Shown: one piece after another, positions 39,745 to 50,590 of the stretch
How positions within the stretch are numbered: the stretch's first letter is position 1
Layout: the number at the start of each line of letters is the position of its first letter
The notes under the pieces: model-generated
Databases searched by the model: none
The model's input: the letters and a program-made list of their open reading frames with translations, nothing else
What the model was told of the DNA's origin: nothing
Source of the DNA: Aphelenchoides besseyi
Taxonomy: Eukaryota; Nematoda; Chromadorea; Rhabditida; Aphelenchoididae
DNA: 64,000 nt
Assembly (NCBI GenBank): GCA_024699855.1
Contig: JAMPIQ010000001.1
Span: 5,022,001 to 5,086,000, forward strand
Direction of reading: 5' to 3'
Position numbers and translations under genes: made by a program

Positions 39745-40571
39745 ATGAGTCGATTGACATTCACCTTGAAGTCGGGATCGCTTCCCAAATTGTTGGCACG
39801 CGTTTCGTCCACGACTGCGACTCGAACGAATTACAGTGAGTTGACGAATACGAGAAACATTTTGATGGTTTGCTTAGAGTATGTGGGAATGCCTGAAGAA
39901 ACGGATGGCACTTGGAAAGGTGATGCAAAATATGCGTACAATCAGCTGATGCTCACCGAGTTAATTCGCGGTGAGTGTTGATTGAATTCTGTGGATTCTT
40001 TGGAGTTTCAGGTTTCGGCGTCGTGTTCGGGCATTTTTTCATGGAGCCGGCGACTATCAACTATCCGTTCGAAAAAGGACCGTTGAGTGCACGTTTCCGT
40101 GGTGAACATGCGCTTCGACGTTATCCGAACGGCGAGGAACGTTGTATCGCTTGCAAGTTGTGTGAAGCCGTTTGTCCGGCGCAGGTCTGTGATTTCGAGC
40201 GGAGCTACTCAACTGATCAATCTTTTAGGCGATCACAATTGAAACGGAGGTTCGACCGGATGGCAGTCGTCGTACAACTCGTTACGATATCGATATGAGT
40301 GAGTTGTCTTCTGAATTTTGATCATTGTCCACTTTACAGCCAAATGTATTTATTGCGGGCTGTGTCAAGAAGCCTGTCCAGTTGATGCCATTGTTGAGGT
40401 AGAAGACGAATTCTCGAAGGAAACAAACGCTTCTTGTAGGGTCCAAATTTCGAGTATTCGACAGAAACGCACGAAGAACTGCTTTACAACAAAGAGAAAT
40501 TGTTGTCGAATGGCGATCGTTGGGAACCGGAATTGGCAGCGAACATTCAAGCCGAGTACTTGTATCGCTAA
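39745..40571 (+). CDS. NDUFS8: NADH dehydrogenase [ubiquinone] iron-sulfur protein 8
   Basis: The gene runs from ATG 39745-39747 to TAA 40569-40571 in about five exons. The N-terminal [20 protein letters not shown] is a mitochondrial presequence. The core includes [38 protein letters not shown] and two [4Fe-4S] motifs, [13 protein letters not shown] and [13 protein letters not shown]. The C-terminus is [19 protein letters not shown] followed by EYLYR. This complex I subunit (TYKY) carries clusters N6a and N6b in the hydrophilic arm. The second cluster exon is followed by a short intron before the C-terminal exon. A poly(A) signal is at 40640-40645. Confidence 0.96.
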
Positions 40572-40878
40572 ACTCAACACTCATTTTGTCGATAGGCTCT
40601 GAAAATTTAGACGATTAATGCGATTTTGTGAATACAACAAATAAACTTTCCTATTTGTTTTCGAACTGAACGATCTTATGACTTCCAAGCTACTCGAGAC
40701 CTCAGATTGCAGTCAACTGTGGTCTTGGAATAATTTTTTCTCAGACAAGAGAAGCAGAGCCCCGTGTAATCAACAGAACCAATTCGCTTTGCAGCCGAGT
40801 AATAAAATCGCTGCTGTTCATTGAATCGTTTTCTACGAGGTGAATGCGTTTGTTTGACAGCCTTCTTAAGCCATAAAA

Positions 40879-41110
40879 ATGGTTGCCGTTCAAGATCGTG
40901 AGCCGGAACGCGAAGTCACACAGCAAGAAGACCAGGTTTGGTAGTTGTGAATTATTGCGGTAATTTAGATGTTTTAGAACCGATTAAATCAGACGCTGCG
41001 ATTTGGACCCGACCATTTATCAAATCAACCTACTCCGAATCAAGGCCAGGAGAATAAGGTACTTTAAAATAAGGAAATGAATTTATTTTGTTCATTTTTA
41101 GGAAAACTAG
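40879..41110 (+). CDS. three-exon microprotein of about 48 residues
   Basis: Three tiny exons join cleanly: ATG 40879-40881 to CAG|GTTTGG, ...TTTTAG|AACCGA to AAG|GTACTT, and ...TTTTAG|GAAAAC-TAG (41108-41110). The reading frame is kept across both introns. The product starts MVAVQDREPEREVTQQEDQ and contains LRFGPDHLSNQPTPNQG. It is charged, Gln-rich, and without signal peptide or membrane segment. I do not recognise it. Conservation of splice phase in such a short frame argues for a real gene, but a non-coding RNA cannot be excluded. Confidence 0.45.
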
Positions 41111-41288
41111 GCCAACATTCCAAGTGCTCAATTTGACAGTATTTGCTTAATTCGGGTGAACTTTAACCTTAGTAGTTACTATCTGTGGATTCGTTTTCAA
41201 GCTTTAAATTAACAAACGTAAAATCCGTTTTTATTTAAAATGAGATCAATTATTGGATACAAACGACGATTTTGATTAACAAGAATAA

Positions 41289-41553
41289 TTACTGATAATA
41301 TAACTCAAAATTGAACCTATCATGAATTTCGTAGTCTAATAGTGTAATCCGGTCATTGAAAGTATTGTACCATTTCTTAAGGGCAATTTTGTCTGGTCTA
41401 AATTTGTAAAGTTATAAAATTAACATAAAAATGAGGTTTACCGTGTTCCCGTTAGTGCAGCAATCAATCGCTTCAAGTCGCCAATTGTGTCCGTTGGATT
41501 GCATTTGATGCGAACTTTTTTGCCCAACGGTCATTAGCCGTGACTTCAATCAT
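41289..41553 (-). pseudogene. UBL5: UBL5/HUB1 ubiquitin-like gene with frameshift
   Basis: From ATG 41551-41553 the sequence reads MIEVTANDR. It then continues in a different frame as [19 protein letters not shown], with an intron after TGTR (about 41398-41440) and then [17 protein letters not shown], ending ELYYQ at TAA 41289-41291. UBL5 normally has R-L-G-K-K at the break, so one base is missing near 41515-41527. That leaves an early stop in the first frame. The C-terminal YY of HUB1 proteins is kept, but the usual DG-M-N-L is R-F-N-F and the W after TGTR is P. UBL5 modulates the spliceosome by binding SART1/Snu66. Either this is a decaying copy or the base is a sequencing/assembly loss next to a six-A run. 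Confidence 0.8.
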
Positions 41554-41639
41554 ATTGAACTGAAAATAACATGCCATTAAAAATCAAATAACCATAACGC
41601 GCAACAAATTAAATGACTAACAAAACTGACTCAAAAAAT

Positions 41640-42520
41640 CGAATAAATCGCTGTCTAATGCAAATCTAAAACATAACGCCACAACCTTACGCACATCTTG
41701 AAATGCAAACGGGCACAGCCGGTACCTAAGATGGAGACACGGCCGATGAGTTTGGAGTTCGGTTGTGACGCGGCTCTTCAAGTGTACAACTGAGAAAAAA
41801 GGAAGTTAGTCGATGATCAATTATACGCGTATCGTGTAGTCAATCCGTTAAAGTCTGCAACGATGTTGATGAAGAAGATAAACAAAAACTAAACGAACCA
41901 TTGCAATTTTGTTGTCTTTCGTAAATTCGGTTGGTCAATCTTAAGTAGTCACTGAGTGTATGACAGGAATGTGAATAGATCAGCACCAGCAATTTCTGTA
42001 GACAAATAACATTGACGATCGTGATAACAGCTGATAATGTTCTCGTCGATCCATTGGTACATGACGTGAAAAGACGGGCTGAAACAAAACCCCATTGATT
42101 ATGTTGAGCATCAATACAAATACCATGAGAGATGGTCGGGTATTGATAAAGAGCAGGATTGAACGAGTGGAAACATGTATTTGATGATGTAGGCCTGAAA
42201 TACGATTGTAAACAAATCGATTAGCAACGAACTAACCGCTTCATTCGCGCTGTCCACCCAAAAAGTTGGTCGTTCACGGACATAAGAAGCAATTGAAGAA
42301 CTGAGTGAGTAGACGACAACGATGATCAACAAAAAGTACACGAGCAGCAACAAACGTTGTGGGATTATCGGTTGTGACCACGTTGTAAATGAATTGGACC
42401 TGAAAAAACCATAAATAAACTGGAAGAAATTAAAACCGTTTACCATGTTATTGTCGTCGTTCGTCGCTGTTCGACGATGAAGGGGAGCACAATGATGCCA
42501 TGGCTCGAAGGCCACGGATT
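41640..42520 (-). CDS. multi-exon membrane protein, unrecognised, ends uncertain
   Basis: Minus-strand exons are visible around 42400-42230, 42190-42120, 42075-41890 and 41790-41700, with acceptors such as TTTTTTCAG and TTTCAG. The clearest exon has a membrane helix, RLLLLVYFLLIIVVVYSL, followed by YVRERPTFWVDSANEA. A later segment has LSAVITIVNVICLQKLLVL and is followed by RIYERQQNC. The N-terminal exon near 42500 has no ATG in the matching frame, and the stop is unclear. I infer a two-pass or multi-pass membrane protein and cannot name it. It is followed on the same strand by the broken UBL5 gene. Confidence 0.4.
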
Positions 42521-42662
42521 TGGTACTTGAATTTTTGGAGATTTGTCTACTCAATTATTTTAGAGGGAAGGAAATTTGCATAAAAAATTTCTACCCACTT
42601 TCGCCGTTTTTCATTCTAGAGTGTGTCAGCGTTTGAAACGTCGTCTATTCGATCCAGCAGCT

Positions 42663-43484
42663 ATGTCGCTTGTAAGTTCGATCAATTCATTGTTGATCAT
42701 AGTCAATTGGTCTACAGAAGTCACCAATGGAGGCAGCCAAAACTCGTCTCTGCAAGGAGCTACGCGAAATGCAACAAAAGAAGCCGATTGGTTATGTTTT
42801 CCGTTTGATCGATGAACAAGATCTTACGAAATGGCAATGCGGAATTTTCGGACCTCCAAATACCATCTATCAAGGTGGCTATTTCAAACTCATTATGACT
42901 TTTCCTAACAACTATGTAAGTTGCAATCGACTAATCGATCTGATACCTGTACTTTTTAGCCGTATGCGCCGCCCACCGTCAAGTTCACTCCGCCGTTGTT
43001 TCACCCCAATGTCTACACGGTAATCAAGTATCCGAATTCTGCTAACTGGCCATTTTAGGATGGAAACGTGTGTCTGAGCATTTTGCATCCACCGACCAAC
43101 GATCCTCAATCTGGTGAAAAGATTGAGGAACGTTGGAGTCCAATTCAAACAGTGGACAGTGTAATGATATCGATCGTTTCCATGCTCGATGCGCCCAACA
43201 TTTCGTCGCCGGCCAACGTTGAAGCTTCGAAGATGTACAAGGAATGGAAGGAATTTGGCAAACTCGATTACGTCAATAAGATCAAGTGAGTTGACAAATC
43301 AAGCTAATTGAATAACTTTGTTTTCAGAAGTCAGATCGAGAACTCGAAGGCAGAAGCGGCGTTGGACAAAGTCAAAGTTCCAATAACCGACGACGAGTAT
43401 TGTGCCAAACCGAAAACCAGTTCCGAGGTTTCCGATTGGACTCTCACCGATTCGGAATATGATACGAGTGATGAAGAGCAATAA
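42663..43484 (+). CDS. UBE2R2: ubiquitin-conjugating enzyme E2 R (CDC34/UBC-3 type)
   Basis: The gene runs from ATG 42663-42665 to TAA 43482-43484. The first exon is only 9 bp (M-S-L). The UBC fold has the HPN motif (PLFHPNVYT), active-site cysteine in DGNVCLSILHPP, and the acidic-loop insertion TNDPQSGEKIEERW typical of CDC34/UBE2R and UBE2G. The C-terminal tail is acidic (TLTDSEYDTSDEEQ), as expected for UBE2R, which works with SCF ligases to build Lys48 chains. A poly(A) signal is at 43530-43535. A TTCTAG acceptor lies upstream of the ATG and may be a trans-splice site. Confidence 0.92.
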
Positions 43485-43881
43485 GCTACGTTGAGACAAG
43501 CATAGATACACATATCTTAGGTTTTAAACAATAAACAAATGATAGAAGAAGTTTTTTTGGGTTTTATAAATGAAATTACGCGCTACATACCTTCTTTATA
43601 AAATGTCTCACCAGATAACTTCGTCCAATAGTTGACTTGAAAACAAGATTCCTGTTGTTTGTTCAGAGATCAGATGTTGACTTTTATCGATTGGTCTGCT
43701 AACACTTCTGTTCACCCATTTCTTTGTCCTAGAGAATTGGATTCTCTCGAATCATCGAATCAGGTCGATGAATCGGAAACAAAATTTGCATTTGAATGCG
43801 TTGAAAACAAACTGCAAAAATTTCAGTCGCTTTGCTTTTTTGTTCGAAATCGGTCGGACGAACAAAATCGCTCTTTCGAAG
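43485..43881. other. intergenic gap between UBE2R and the SLC6 gene
   Basis: The gap contains the UBE2R poly(A) signal (43530-43535) and the presumed SLC6 promoter or 5' UTR. The frame open from 43659 lies upstream of the SLC6 ATG in another frame and I do not call it. Confidence 0.4.
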
Positions 43882-46262
43882 ATGTCGAAGAAGAGCAAAA
43901 CTTTGGCTTCTGAATCGGCAGTTGTTAGTGTACGCAATGAAGAAGAATCGTGTTCCGAAATTGTTGTCGGAAACGATGTTGATCGTGGACAATACAAGAA
44001 CTCGATCGATTTTCTGTTCTCGATGGTCAGCTATGCCGTCGGATTGGGTAAACAGTTGCAGAGATGTGTCTGATTATCTTTCTATCGTTAGGTAATGTGT
44101 GGCGCTTTCCGTATCTTTGTTTCAAAAACGGTGGAGGTACGTTCATCGTTGCCTACATCTTCTGTTTTGTCTTTGCTACTTTGCCCGTTTTCTTGATGGA
44201 AGTCAGTGTTGGTCAGTATCTTCAACGTGGAGCAATGGAAATGTGGAACATTGTGCCGATCTTCAAAGGTGTTGGACTGGCCAACATCGTTGTGTCGGGA
44301 ATGTGCGTTTGGTATTACTCGGTGAGTTTAATGAAAAATGTCAAATAAAGCCTGAATAGGTTGTTGTCACATGGGCACTTCACTTCATGATCGCATCGTG
44401 TCGTACAACTTTTCCGTGGGAAAGTTGTGAAAACTGGTGGTTGGTTTACGTCTGATGACAAAGAAGATTGACGGTTTGTTTTCAGGAACAGTATAACGCC
44501 GTGTATCGATGTACGCACGGATCGCATTACTGCATGCTTACGCAACAAAATTGCAACAATAGAACAAATCAACGAAACGGTATTACCATCGCAAACTTCT
44601 GTCGAACAATATTGGGAGTAAGTTTCGAAAAGAGAACGCTATAACATACAATCGTATTTTAGTTATCGCGTCACTCATGCCACTGAATCGATCTTTAACT
44701 TTGGCGGCATGCAATGGGAAATTTTCGGTCTTCATGCAATCACGTGGTTGAGCATCTACTTCGCCATCTGGAAAGGAATAACCAATGCCAATAAAGTAAG
44801 TTTGACAACAGAATTCTTTAGTTTCTTCTTTTAAGTTCATTTATTTCTGCGCAACCTTTCCGTATGTAATCATCATCATTCTAATGGGTCGATCATTGAC
44901 TCTTGACGGTGCTCTTGACGGTATCAAATACTACATAACTCCTGATTTGGAACGTTTCATAAGCCTAAGCCTTTGGCGTGATGCCGCTACTCAAGTGTTC
45001 TTTTCGTGTGGTGTTGGTTTTGGAACGCTCATTGCGCTTGGATCACGAAACAAGTTCACACATCCATGCTATCGGTTGGCTGTCAAGTAGCAAAAAGGAT
45101 TAGCAAAATGATTTCAGAGATGTTATTTTAACGTGTTGCATCGACGGACTCACAAGTTTCATGGGTTAGTTTGCTGATTAACACTTCAAAGTGGTGAGTT
45201 TTTAGCCGGTTTTCCAATCTTTGCAATTCTCGGATATATGGCCTACACGAGTTGTAAACCGGTTGCCGAGGTTGTTAAGCAAGGACCTGGTCAGTTGTTT
45301 GTTATTTAATGATTACTCAAAGTATTCTTTTAGCACTCGCATTTCTCGCGTATCCTGAAGCTGCAACTCATTTGCCATTGAAACAATTATGGGCGGTTCT
45401 TTTCTTTTTTATGTTGATCATTCTAGGACTGGATACATTGGTAACAACAATGATTAGACATTTTCATGTGCGATGTTTAGGTTTGTCTCGTTGAAGGTTT
45501 GTACACAGCACTAGAAGATCGCTATCCAAATCCACTTCGTACTCGCAAGCCGTGGTGTATGCTCGCGTTTTGTACATTCTTCTATGTTATTGGCACGCCG
45601 ATGTCGACGTACGCAGGACTTCATTGGGTCACTTTGGTCGATCAATACGGTGCTACAGGTTACGCATTGATGTTTTCGGTGTTCTTCGAAGTTGTCGGAA
45701 TTTCATGGGGATTTGGAGCAGAACGTGTTCTTCACGGATTGGGTGATATGCTTGGCAAAGTTCCGTGTTACGGCTGGGTAGAAGAGATTCGAAAAGACAA
45801 ACTAGTTTGTTAATTTTCAGGTTATTGCTTGGAAATACGTCACTCCGTTGGTTACTGCTGTACGTGATAAGTACAGAAAAAGAAAGACTAACTGCTTGTT
45901 TAGATTCTGTTTGTAATGTCCTGCATTTTCTACGAGCCGCTTCATTATCCGGATAACCGTCCGTATGAGGCTGGGGCTGAAGCACTCGGTTGGGTGATTT
46001 GTTTGGCGTCGATGTTAATGGTACCGGGTTGGGCAATCTACTATCTCGTGTACTCGATATTCTTCAAGTACAATCGTTATAGTTGGGGTGAAGTAAGTTT
46101 GCGAATGAATGTACTTGAAAGTAACGAGAATATTTGCAGCGTATTCGTCGTGCTGTTTGCTTCCGAAAGAAAATCGTTTTGGCTGAGGGTATCAAGGCAT
46201 TGCGCGAAGAAGCAGAATCCGTGAAGTCAGAAGAACAGACAGCTACCGAATCTGATCAATGA
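43882..46262 (+). CDS. SLC6 sodium/chloride-dependent amino-acid/GABA-type transporter
   Basis: The gene runs from ATG 43882-43884 to TGA 46260-46262 in about eleven exons. TM1 reads [20 protein letters not shown], with glycine where monoamine transporters have aspartate. That points to the GABA/glycine/creatine branch. Further segments are [27 protein letters not shown], an extracellular loop with paired cysteines, [40 protein letters not shown] and GLDTLVTTM, plus the last helices. Twelve helices are expected. The substrate is inferred, not shown. A poly(A) signal is at 46284-46289. It is convergent with TFIIA-gamma. Confidence 0.9.
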
Positions 46263-46388
46263 TTATTTTGTTTTTGTGATCTGAATAAAAGTTGAAACTG
46301 TGAAAACGTTTATGATCAGGAAAAAATTAACAGATTGAAGACAATTCCACACACGTTAAGAAGCTTAGCAGCTAGAAAAGAGATCAAC

Positions 46389-46760
46389 TTAAATTGCGCG
46401 ACGTTGAATTGCGGTGTCGCAAGCTACGATCTTCAACCGTTTAACTGGACCATCGACCATCGGCGTTGTTCCACGAAACTCGACATTGTGCAACAGCAGA
46501 GTCCAAACGTTGTCGCAGAATCTGTACGTACGTAGCTTTTCCGCCTTAATCAAAATAATCTAAAACTTTGAAGAAAAACTGACCGTAAAAGTGACTTTGT
46601 TGTGAGCTCGTGTTCCCAACACACGACTAACCGCCTTGTCGTAAACGGCCATAATTCGACGTCCAAGACTTTCGGGTATTTGACCGTCTTCAATGAACTC
46701 ACGAACCGTCTCCTCGAGTGTTTTTCCCAAAGTCGTGTGACGATACATTTCCAAAGACAT
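46389..46760 (-). CDS. GTF2A2: TFIIA gamma (small) subunit
   Basis: Two exons run from ATG 46758-46760 to TAA 46389-46391. The first encodes [19 protein letters not shown] and ends NKVTFT. The second continues [19 protein letters not shown] and ends [17 protein letters not shown]. The pattern YR-TTLG...QI...V...DKA...NKV-F...[10 protein letters not shown] and KIVACD is diagnostic. TFIIA stabilises TBP on promoters. The length of about 104 residues is normal. An acceptor (AATTTTCAG) lies a few bases before the ATG. Confidence 0.95.
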
Positions 46761-47105
46761 GATTCTGAAAATTGAGTACACTGGACTAGCAGTTGAAGTG
46801 AATTTACCCAAATATAATACTAAAGGTGAGCTAAGATGAGATCCGGATTTCCGCACAACAAGAAGAGTAAGAAACCAAGCGCAAAGTAGTCAGTGCACTG
46901 AATTTCGTACCAATCGATTATCGACAAGACGACTAAAATGTACCTTATATGCTCCGTAAACTTTATGTTAGTTGAGAATTTGCATTAGAAGTTTGAATAT
47001 GCAAAATTCGTCTTCACGACTTGAACTTCATTGCTTAGTCACTATCGGGAGAAGTGTTTGAAAGTCAAGTTCGGTTGTTTTCCGGGTTCTAATCTCTCTT
47101 TCGAA
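46761..47105. other. divergent promoter region between TFIIA-gamma and the REEP-MSP gene
   Basis: The two genes start back to back across 345 bp. No TATA box stands out. The minus-strand side carries a pyrimidine-rich acceptor next to the TFIIA-gamma start. Confidence 0.4.
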
Positions 47106-48475
47106 ATGGCCAAACCACAAGAAACGAAAGAACATTTGATGGCATTGATGCACGATCAGAATTACTTTTCGGCTCGTTGGTTGAAGTCGGCACGCGAAAA
47201 GACTGGTCTTGATGAAGAGCACGTTGCGGCCGGACTTGGAATCGTTATTGCCGGCTATTTGTTGGTCGGTGAACGTGCGCAATTTGTCTGCAATTTGCTT
47301 CTTGTCGCGATTCCATTGATTGTCACTTACGTTTATCCGAAGGAGCGTCCGGCCGTCGATCAGCTTTTAGTCTACTGGTCAGTTGATGCACCCAATTTGG
47401 TAACGAATTCTTGTTTTAGGGCATCTTTTGCATCGTTGTCGTTGTTGGATTTGGGCTTCGAAGAGTTCATTCCTGCCTACTACGTGATCAAGTTGGCGCT
47501 TATGGGATTGCTCTTCCTTCGTCCATTTTGTTATGCCGAACAAGCCACTCAATTGCTTCGTGTTTTTGAGGAGTTAAGTAGTGCCCGTTCGTTTAGCGCC
47601 GATCAATTACAAGAGTTGGAGAAGATGGCACGTGGACGCAAATCGCCACCACCCGAGAAACCGGAACAAGAAGAACAAAAGTTGATGGAGAAGGTAGTCA
47701 GTAGAATGATATTTGTAATTTTTTCGGTTTCAGGCTCCTGATTCACTTCGTAGGGCAAAACCAGATCCGGCAATTGCTCGTCAAGCCGATAGTTCATCTC
47801 GTACGGCCGTTGCAAAAGCAGCTACGGAGACTTCGACGGACAAGAAGGTGGTCGATGATTCGGCTCCTGTTGTGACCGCAAGTGCACGTACTCCACGCCA
47901 AGAAACCAGCGGTCGTGATGCCATGATGAAGGATTCTGTTCGTTTTGCGTTGACTGACAACTCGACTGATGATGGCGGAATTGAGACTCGCGGTGCGAAT
48001 GCACCTGTTAATTTGCACGACTTCGTTACGCGTCCACAGGAAAAGATTGTGAGTTCTGTTAAATTGATCGATTTTTAAGTGATTGTTTTCAGGTCTTCAA
48101 TGCACCATTCACCGACAATGTGCTTCAATATCACATTGTTGTCATGAACAACACTCCACGTACGATGGCGTTTGCGATGAAATCGAATGCTATTCCACGT
48201 GTTACTGCGAATCCGCCGTGTGGTATTTTGAAGCCACGCGAACAAATGTTGATTTGGATTAACGTTCAAGTGAGTTTGTGAAGATTCGATGCAATAACTC
48301 GTGTGCTTATAGCCGTTCAACATCAACGAACAAGATGTTTCGCGTGATCGACTTGCTTTCGACTACGTTTTTTGTCCGCCGGACACCAAGAAATTCTCGT
48401 TCAACCTCTTGCAAGGCGTTGAAACTCGTCGTCGTAAGAATCTCCGTGTTGAGTACAATATTTAACGGAGAAACA
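47106..48475 (+). CDS. REEP (TB2/DP1/HVA22) - major sperm protein domain fusion
   Basis: The gene runs from ATG 47106-47108 to TAA 48473-48475 in about five exons. Residues ~1-150 are a REEP/DP1 membrane-shaping domain: AAGLGIVIAGYLLVGERAQF, YVYPKERPAVDQLLVYW, FIPAYYVIKLALMGLLFL. A disordered, charged linker of ~120 residues follows (RKSPPPEKPEQEEQKLMEK). The C-terminal ~125 residues are an MSP fold: KIVFNAPFTDNVLQYHIVVM, ANPPCGILKPREQ, ending RRKNLRVEYNI. The last motif matches nematode major sperm protein (R-R-K-N-L-P-I-E-Y-N) better than VAP. REEPs curve the tubular ER, and MSP/VAP domains bind partner peptides. A poly(A) signal is at 48516-48521. Splice junctions keep the frame throughout, so the fusion is not an obvious artefact. 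Confidence 0.88.
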
Positions 48476-48630
48476 AACTTTTCGTGTGAACTGTGAAACC
48501 CTGTGAAATTTTGAGAATAAACGAATTAAAAACGATCGCATTCGATCGTTCTATCGATGAACTTGATGGAACTTCTAGACTAAAAATAAGGAAAGTTTTG
48601 ATCACTTAAGTGACACACAAAAAAGTTTAA

Positions 48631-48702
48631 TTCCGATGCCGGGAATCGAACCCGGGCCTTGTGGGTGAGAGCCACAAATCCTAACCACTAGACCACATCG
48701 GA
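48631..48702 (-). tRNA. tRNA-Glu (CTC)
   Basis: The reverse complement is a 72-nt cloverleaf. The acceptor TCCGATG pairs with CATCGGA, followed by an A discriminator. The anticodon loop CTCTCAC carries CTC. The D-arm (GTGGTCTAGTGGTTAGGAT) and T-loop (GGTTCGAATCC) are standard. It lies about 200 bp from the transposon end. Confidence 0.96.
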
Positions 48703-48897
48703 AGACACCTAAGACCTCGCAAAAAAGTTAGTCATAGATCAGTGCATTTGATTGAGCGGCAGTTGATTGACAGCAGTCAGTGAGCGATTCGGTTCATTTG
48801 CATTTCTAGGTTGTTTATTTGAGAGATGTTCACCCTACGGATGTTTGTTTATCTAACTTTCTGTTGGAGAGTCATTACTGTTAAAACCGTCTACATA

Positions 48898-50408
48898 CAG
48901 TAGTGGACAAAAGTTTGGAAGACACCTGTATCTCGCGAATGGCTGAAAGGAACAGGTCGGTTTTTGTACATTAGAATTTTTATTTGAAGAGCATTTGAAT
49001 GAACATAAGAAAAAGTTGAAAAAATTTAAGCAATAAAAAAAAAGTTAACAAAAATTGAAAATGGGGGTGGACAAAAATTTGGAAGACACTTTGTTTTGTT
49101 AAGATATCTGCGCGCTTCGCTTTTCGACCACGTCCACAAAACGTTTATTCATAGAGGAGAAAAAGGCCTTAATCGTTTGAGCCTTAATCTTCGGGACGGA
49201 GCGATGGATTGCGGCCACAAGTTCAGATTTTGTCCAAAATTGACCATTCTTGTATATTTCGTCTTCCATCAGCTTCCAAACGTTCTCCATCGGGTTCAAA
49301 TCCGGGCTACGGGATGGCCAATCGCTTGTAGCTACTTCCTGGTCGAGGAAGAAGTCAGTGGTGATTTTCGCCGTGTGAATTGGCTCTAGGTCTTGTTGCC
49401 ACACCCAGGACCGGCGTCTCATTTGCCTTCGAATCCACGGAAAATACTTCAAATTGAGATTGGAAACGTAGTCGACCGCTTTGTAGTGATTGTTGCCAAC
49501 CTATAACATATGAAATTGCCATCAAAAATTGAAGAGATAGACGAAGAACGCACGTTGATCAGCAATTTCCCGGTTGAACAGATGGCGCCGAGGATCATGA
49601 TTGATCCACCGCCCATTTACCGCTTGTATCGCTCCAAATGAACGTTTTTGGTTCCATAAGAACCTGCACTGTCCGTCCCGTCCAGACAAAAGCTTCTCGT
49701 CGCTGAAAACCTATGTTGTAAAGTCGGTCCCAGCGATCAAGTGGCGTCGTGTAAAGTTGAGGCGGTTCAGGCGATGGGTGTCCGTGAGAGGAAGCCGCTT
49801 CTTAACAAACTCGTAGAAGACATTGTCGCGATTGAGCTAGCGGCGAATCGATCGTCGATCGACATCCAACTCCAAGTTATCCTGGATTGAACGCGAGGTA
49901 ACGGGGTTACCGTCTTGAAGTTCAGTGACTACATGGCGTTTAATACGACGACGAAAGCGCGAATTCACTTTTTTTGACGACCGAGTGTCTTGACCGTCTT
50001 TCTGCTCGAATTTTTGAGTACGCGCTCAACATTTGACTTCGGAACTTTACATTGTTTCGCCGTTCCTCTAATACTTCGTAAACTCGCGTACTGTTCCTTA
50101 ATTTCTTTTTTCTTCTCGTCCGAAAGCGTCTAAAATGAAAGAATATTCATCGACAAAACTAAAAATATAAAAAATCACGCTGTCATTACTAATGCATCCA
50201 AAAAACCCAATAAACCAAGTGTCTTCCAAACTTTTGTCCACTCGGTTTTCGAGTTACGCAATCTTTTCTATAATTGAGCGTCACGCGCCGACTTTTTTTG
50301 TGTTCATTCAAATACTCTTTGTTTAAGACGTTCAATGTACAAAAACCGACCTGTTCCCTTCAGCTATTCGCGAGATACAGGTGTCTTCCAAACTTTTGTC
50401 CAGTATTG
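48898..50408 (-). mobile_element. Tc1/mariner transposon with IR/DR ends, transposase decayed
   Basis: The element is 1511 bp, flanked by TA target sites (48896-48897 and 50409-50410). Terminal inverted repeats of about 75 bp (48898-48972, 50334-50408) carry GTGGACAAAAGTTTGGAAGA-like outer sites. Second copies of the same motif lie inside at about 49069-49093 and 50215-50242. This is the IR/DR arrangement known from some Tc1-like elements. Transposase remnants on the minus strand (about 50130-49099) show an HTH-like start (SLRSIRGTAKQCKVPKSNVE) and FSDEKLL. The DWPSRSPDLNPMENVW block comes just before the catalytic E region. At least one frameshift in an A-run near 49970 and two TAG stops interrupt it, so it cannot move on its own. 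Confidence 0.92.
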
Positions 50409-50590
50409 TACTCCATTTGTTTGTGATGATTTCTTAGCTCTCTCAGTCCAGTTACCGCGAGGCTCTACGTAGAATGTTCTTGTGGTTTAAAGTGCAACAA
50501 AGCAGACTAAGTTTTTGCGTACTTTCCGCCATTTGCCCAACTTTCAGTTTTGTTATTCGCTTATTGACTTTTCGTTCAGACACCTTCAAA

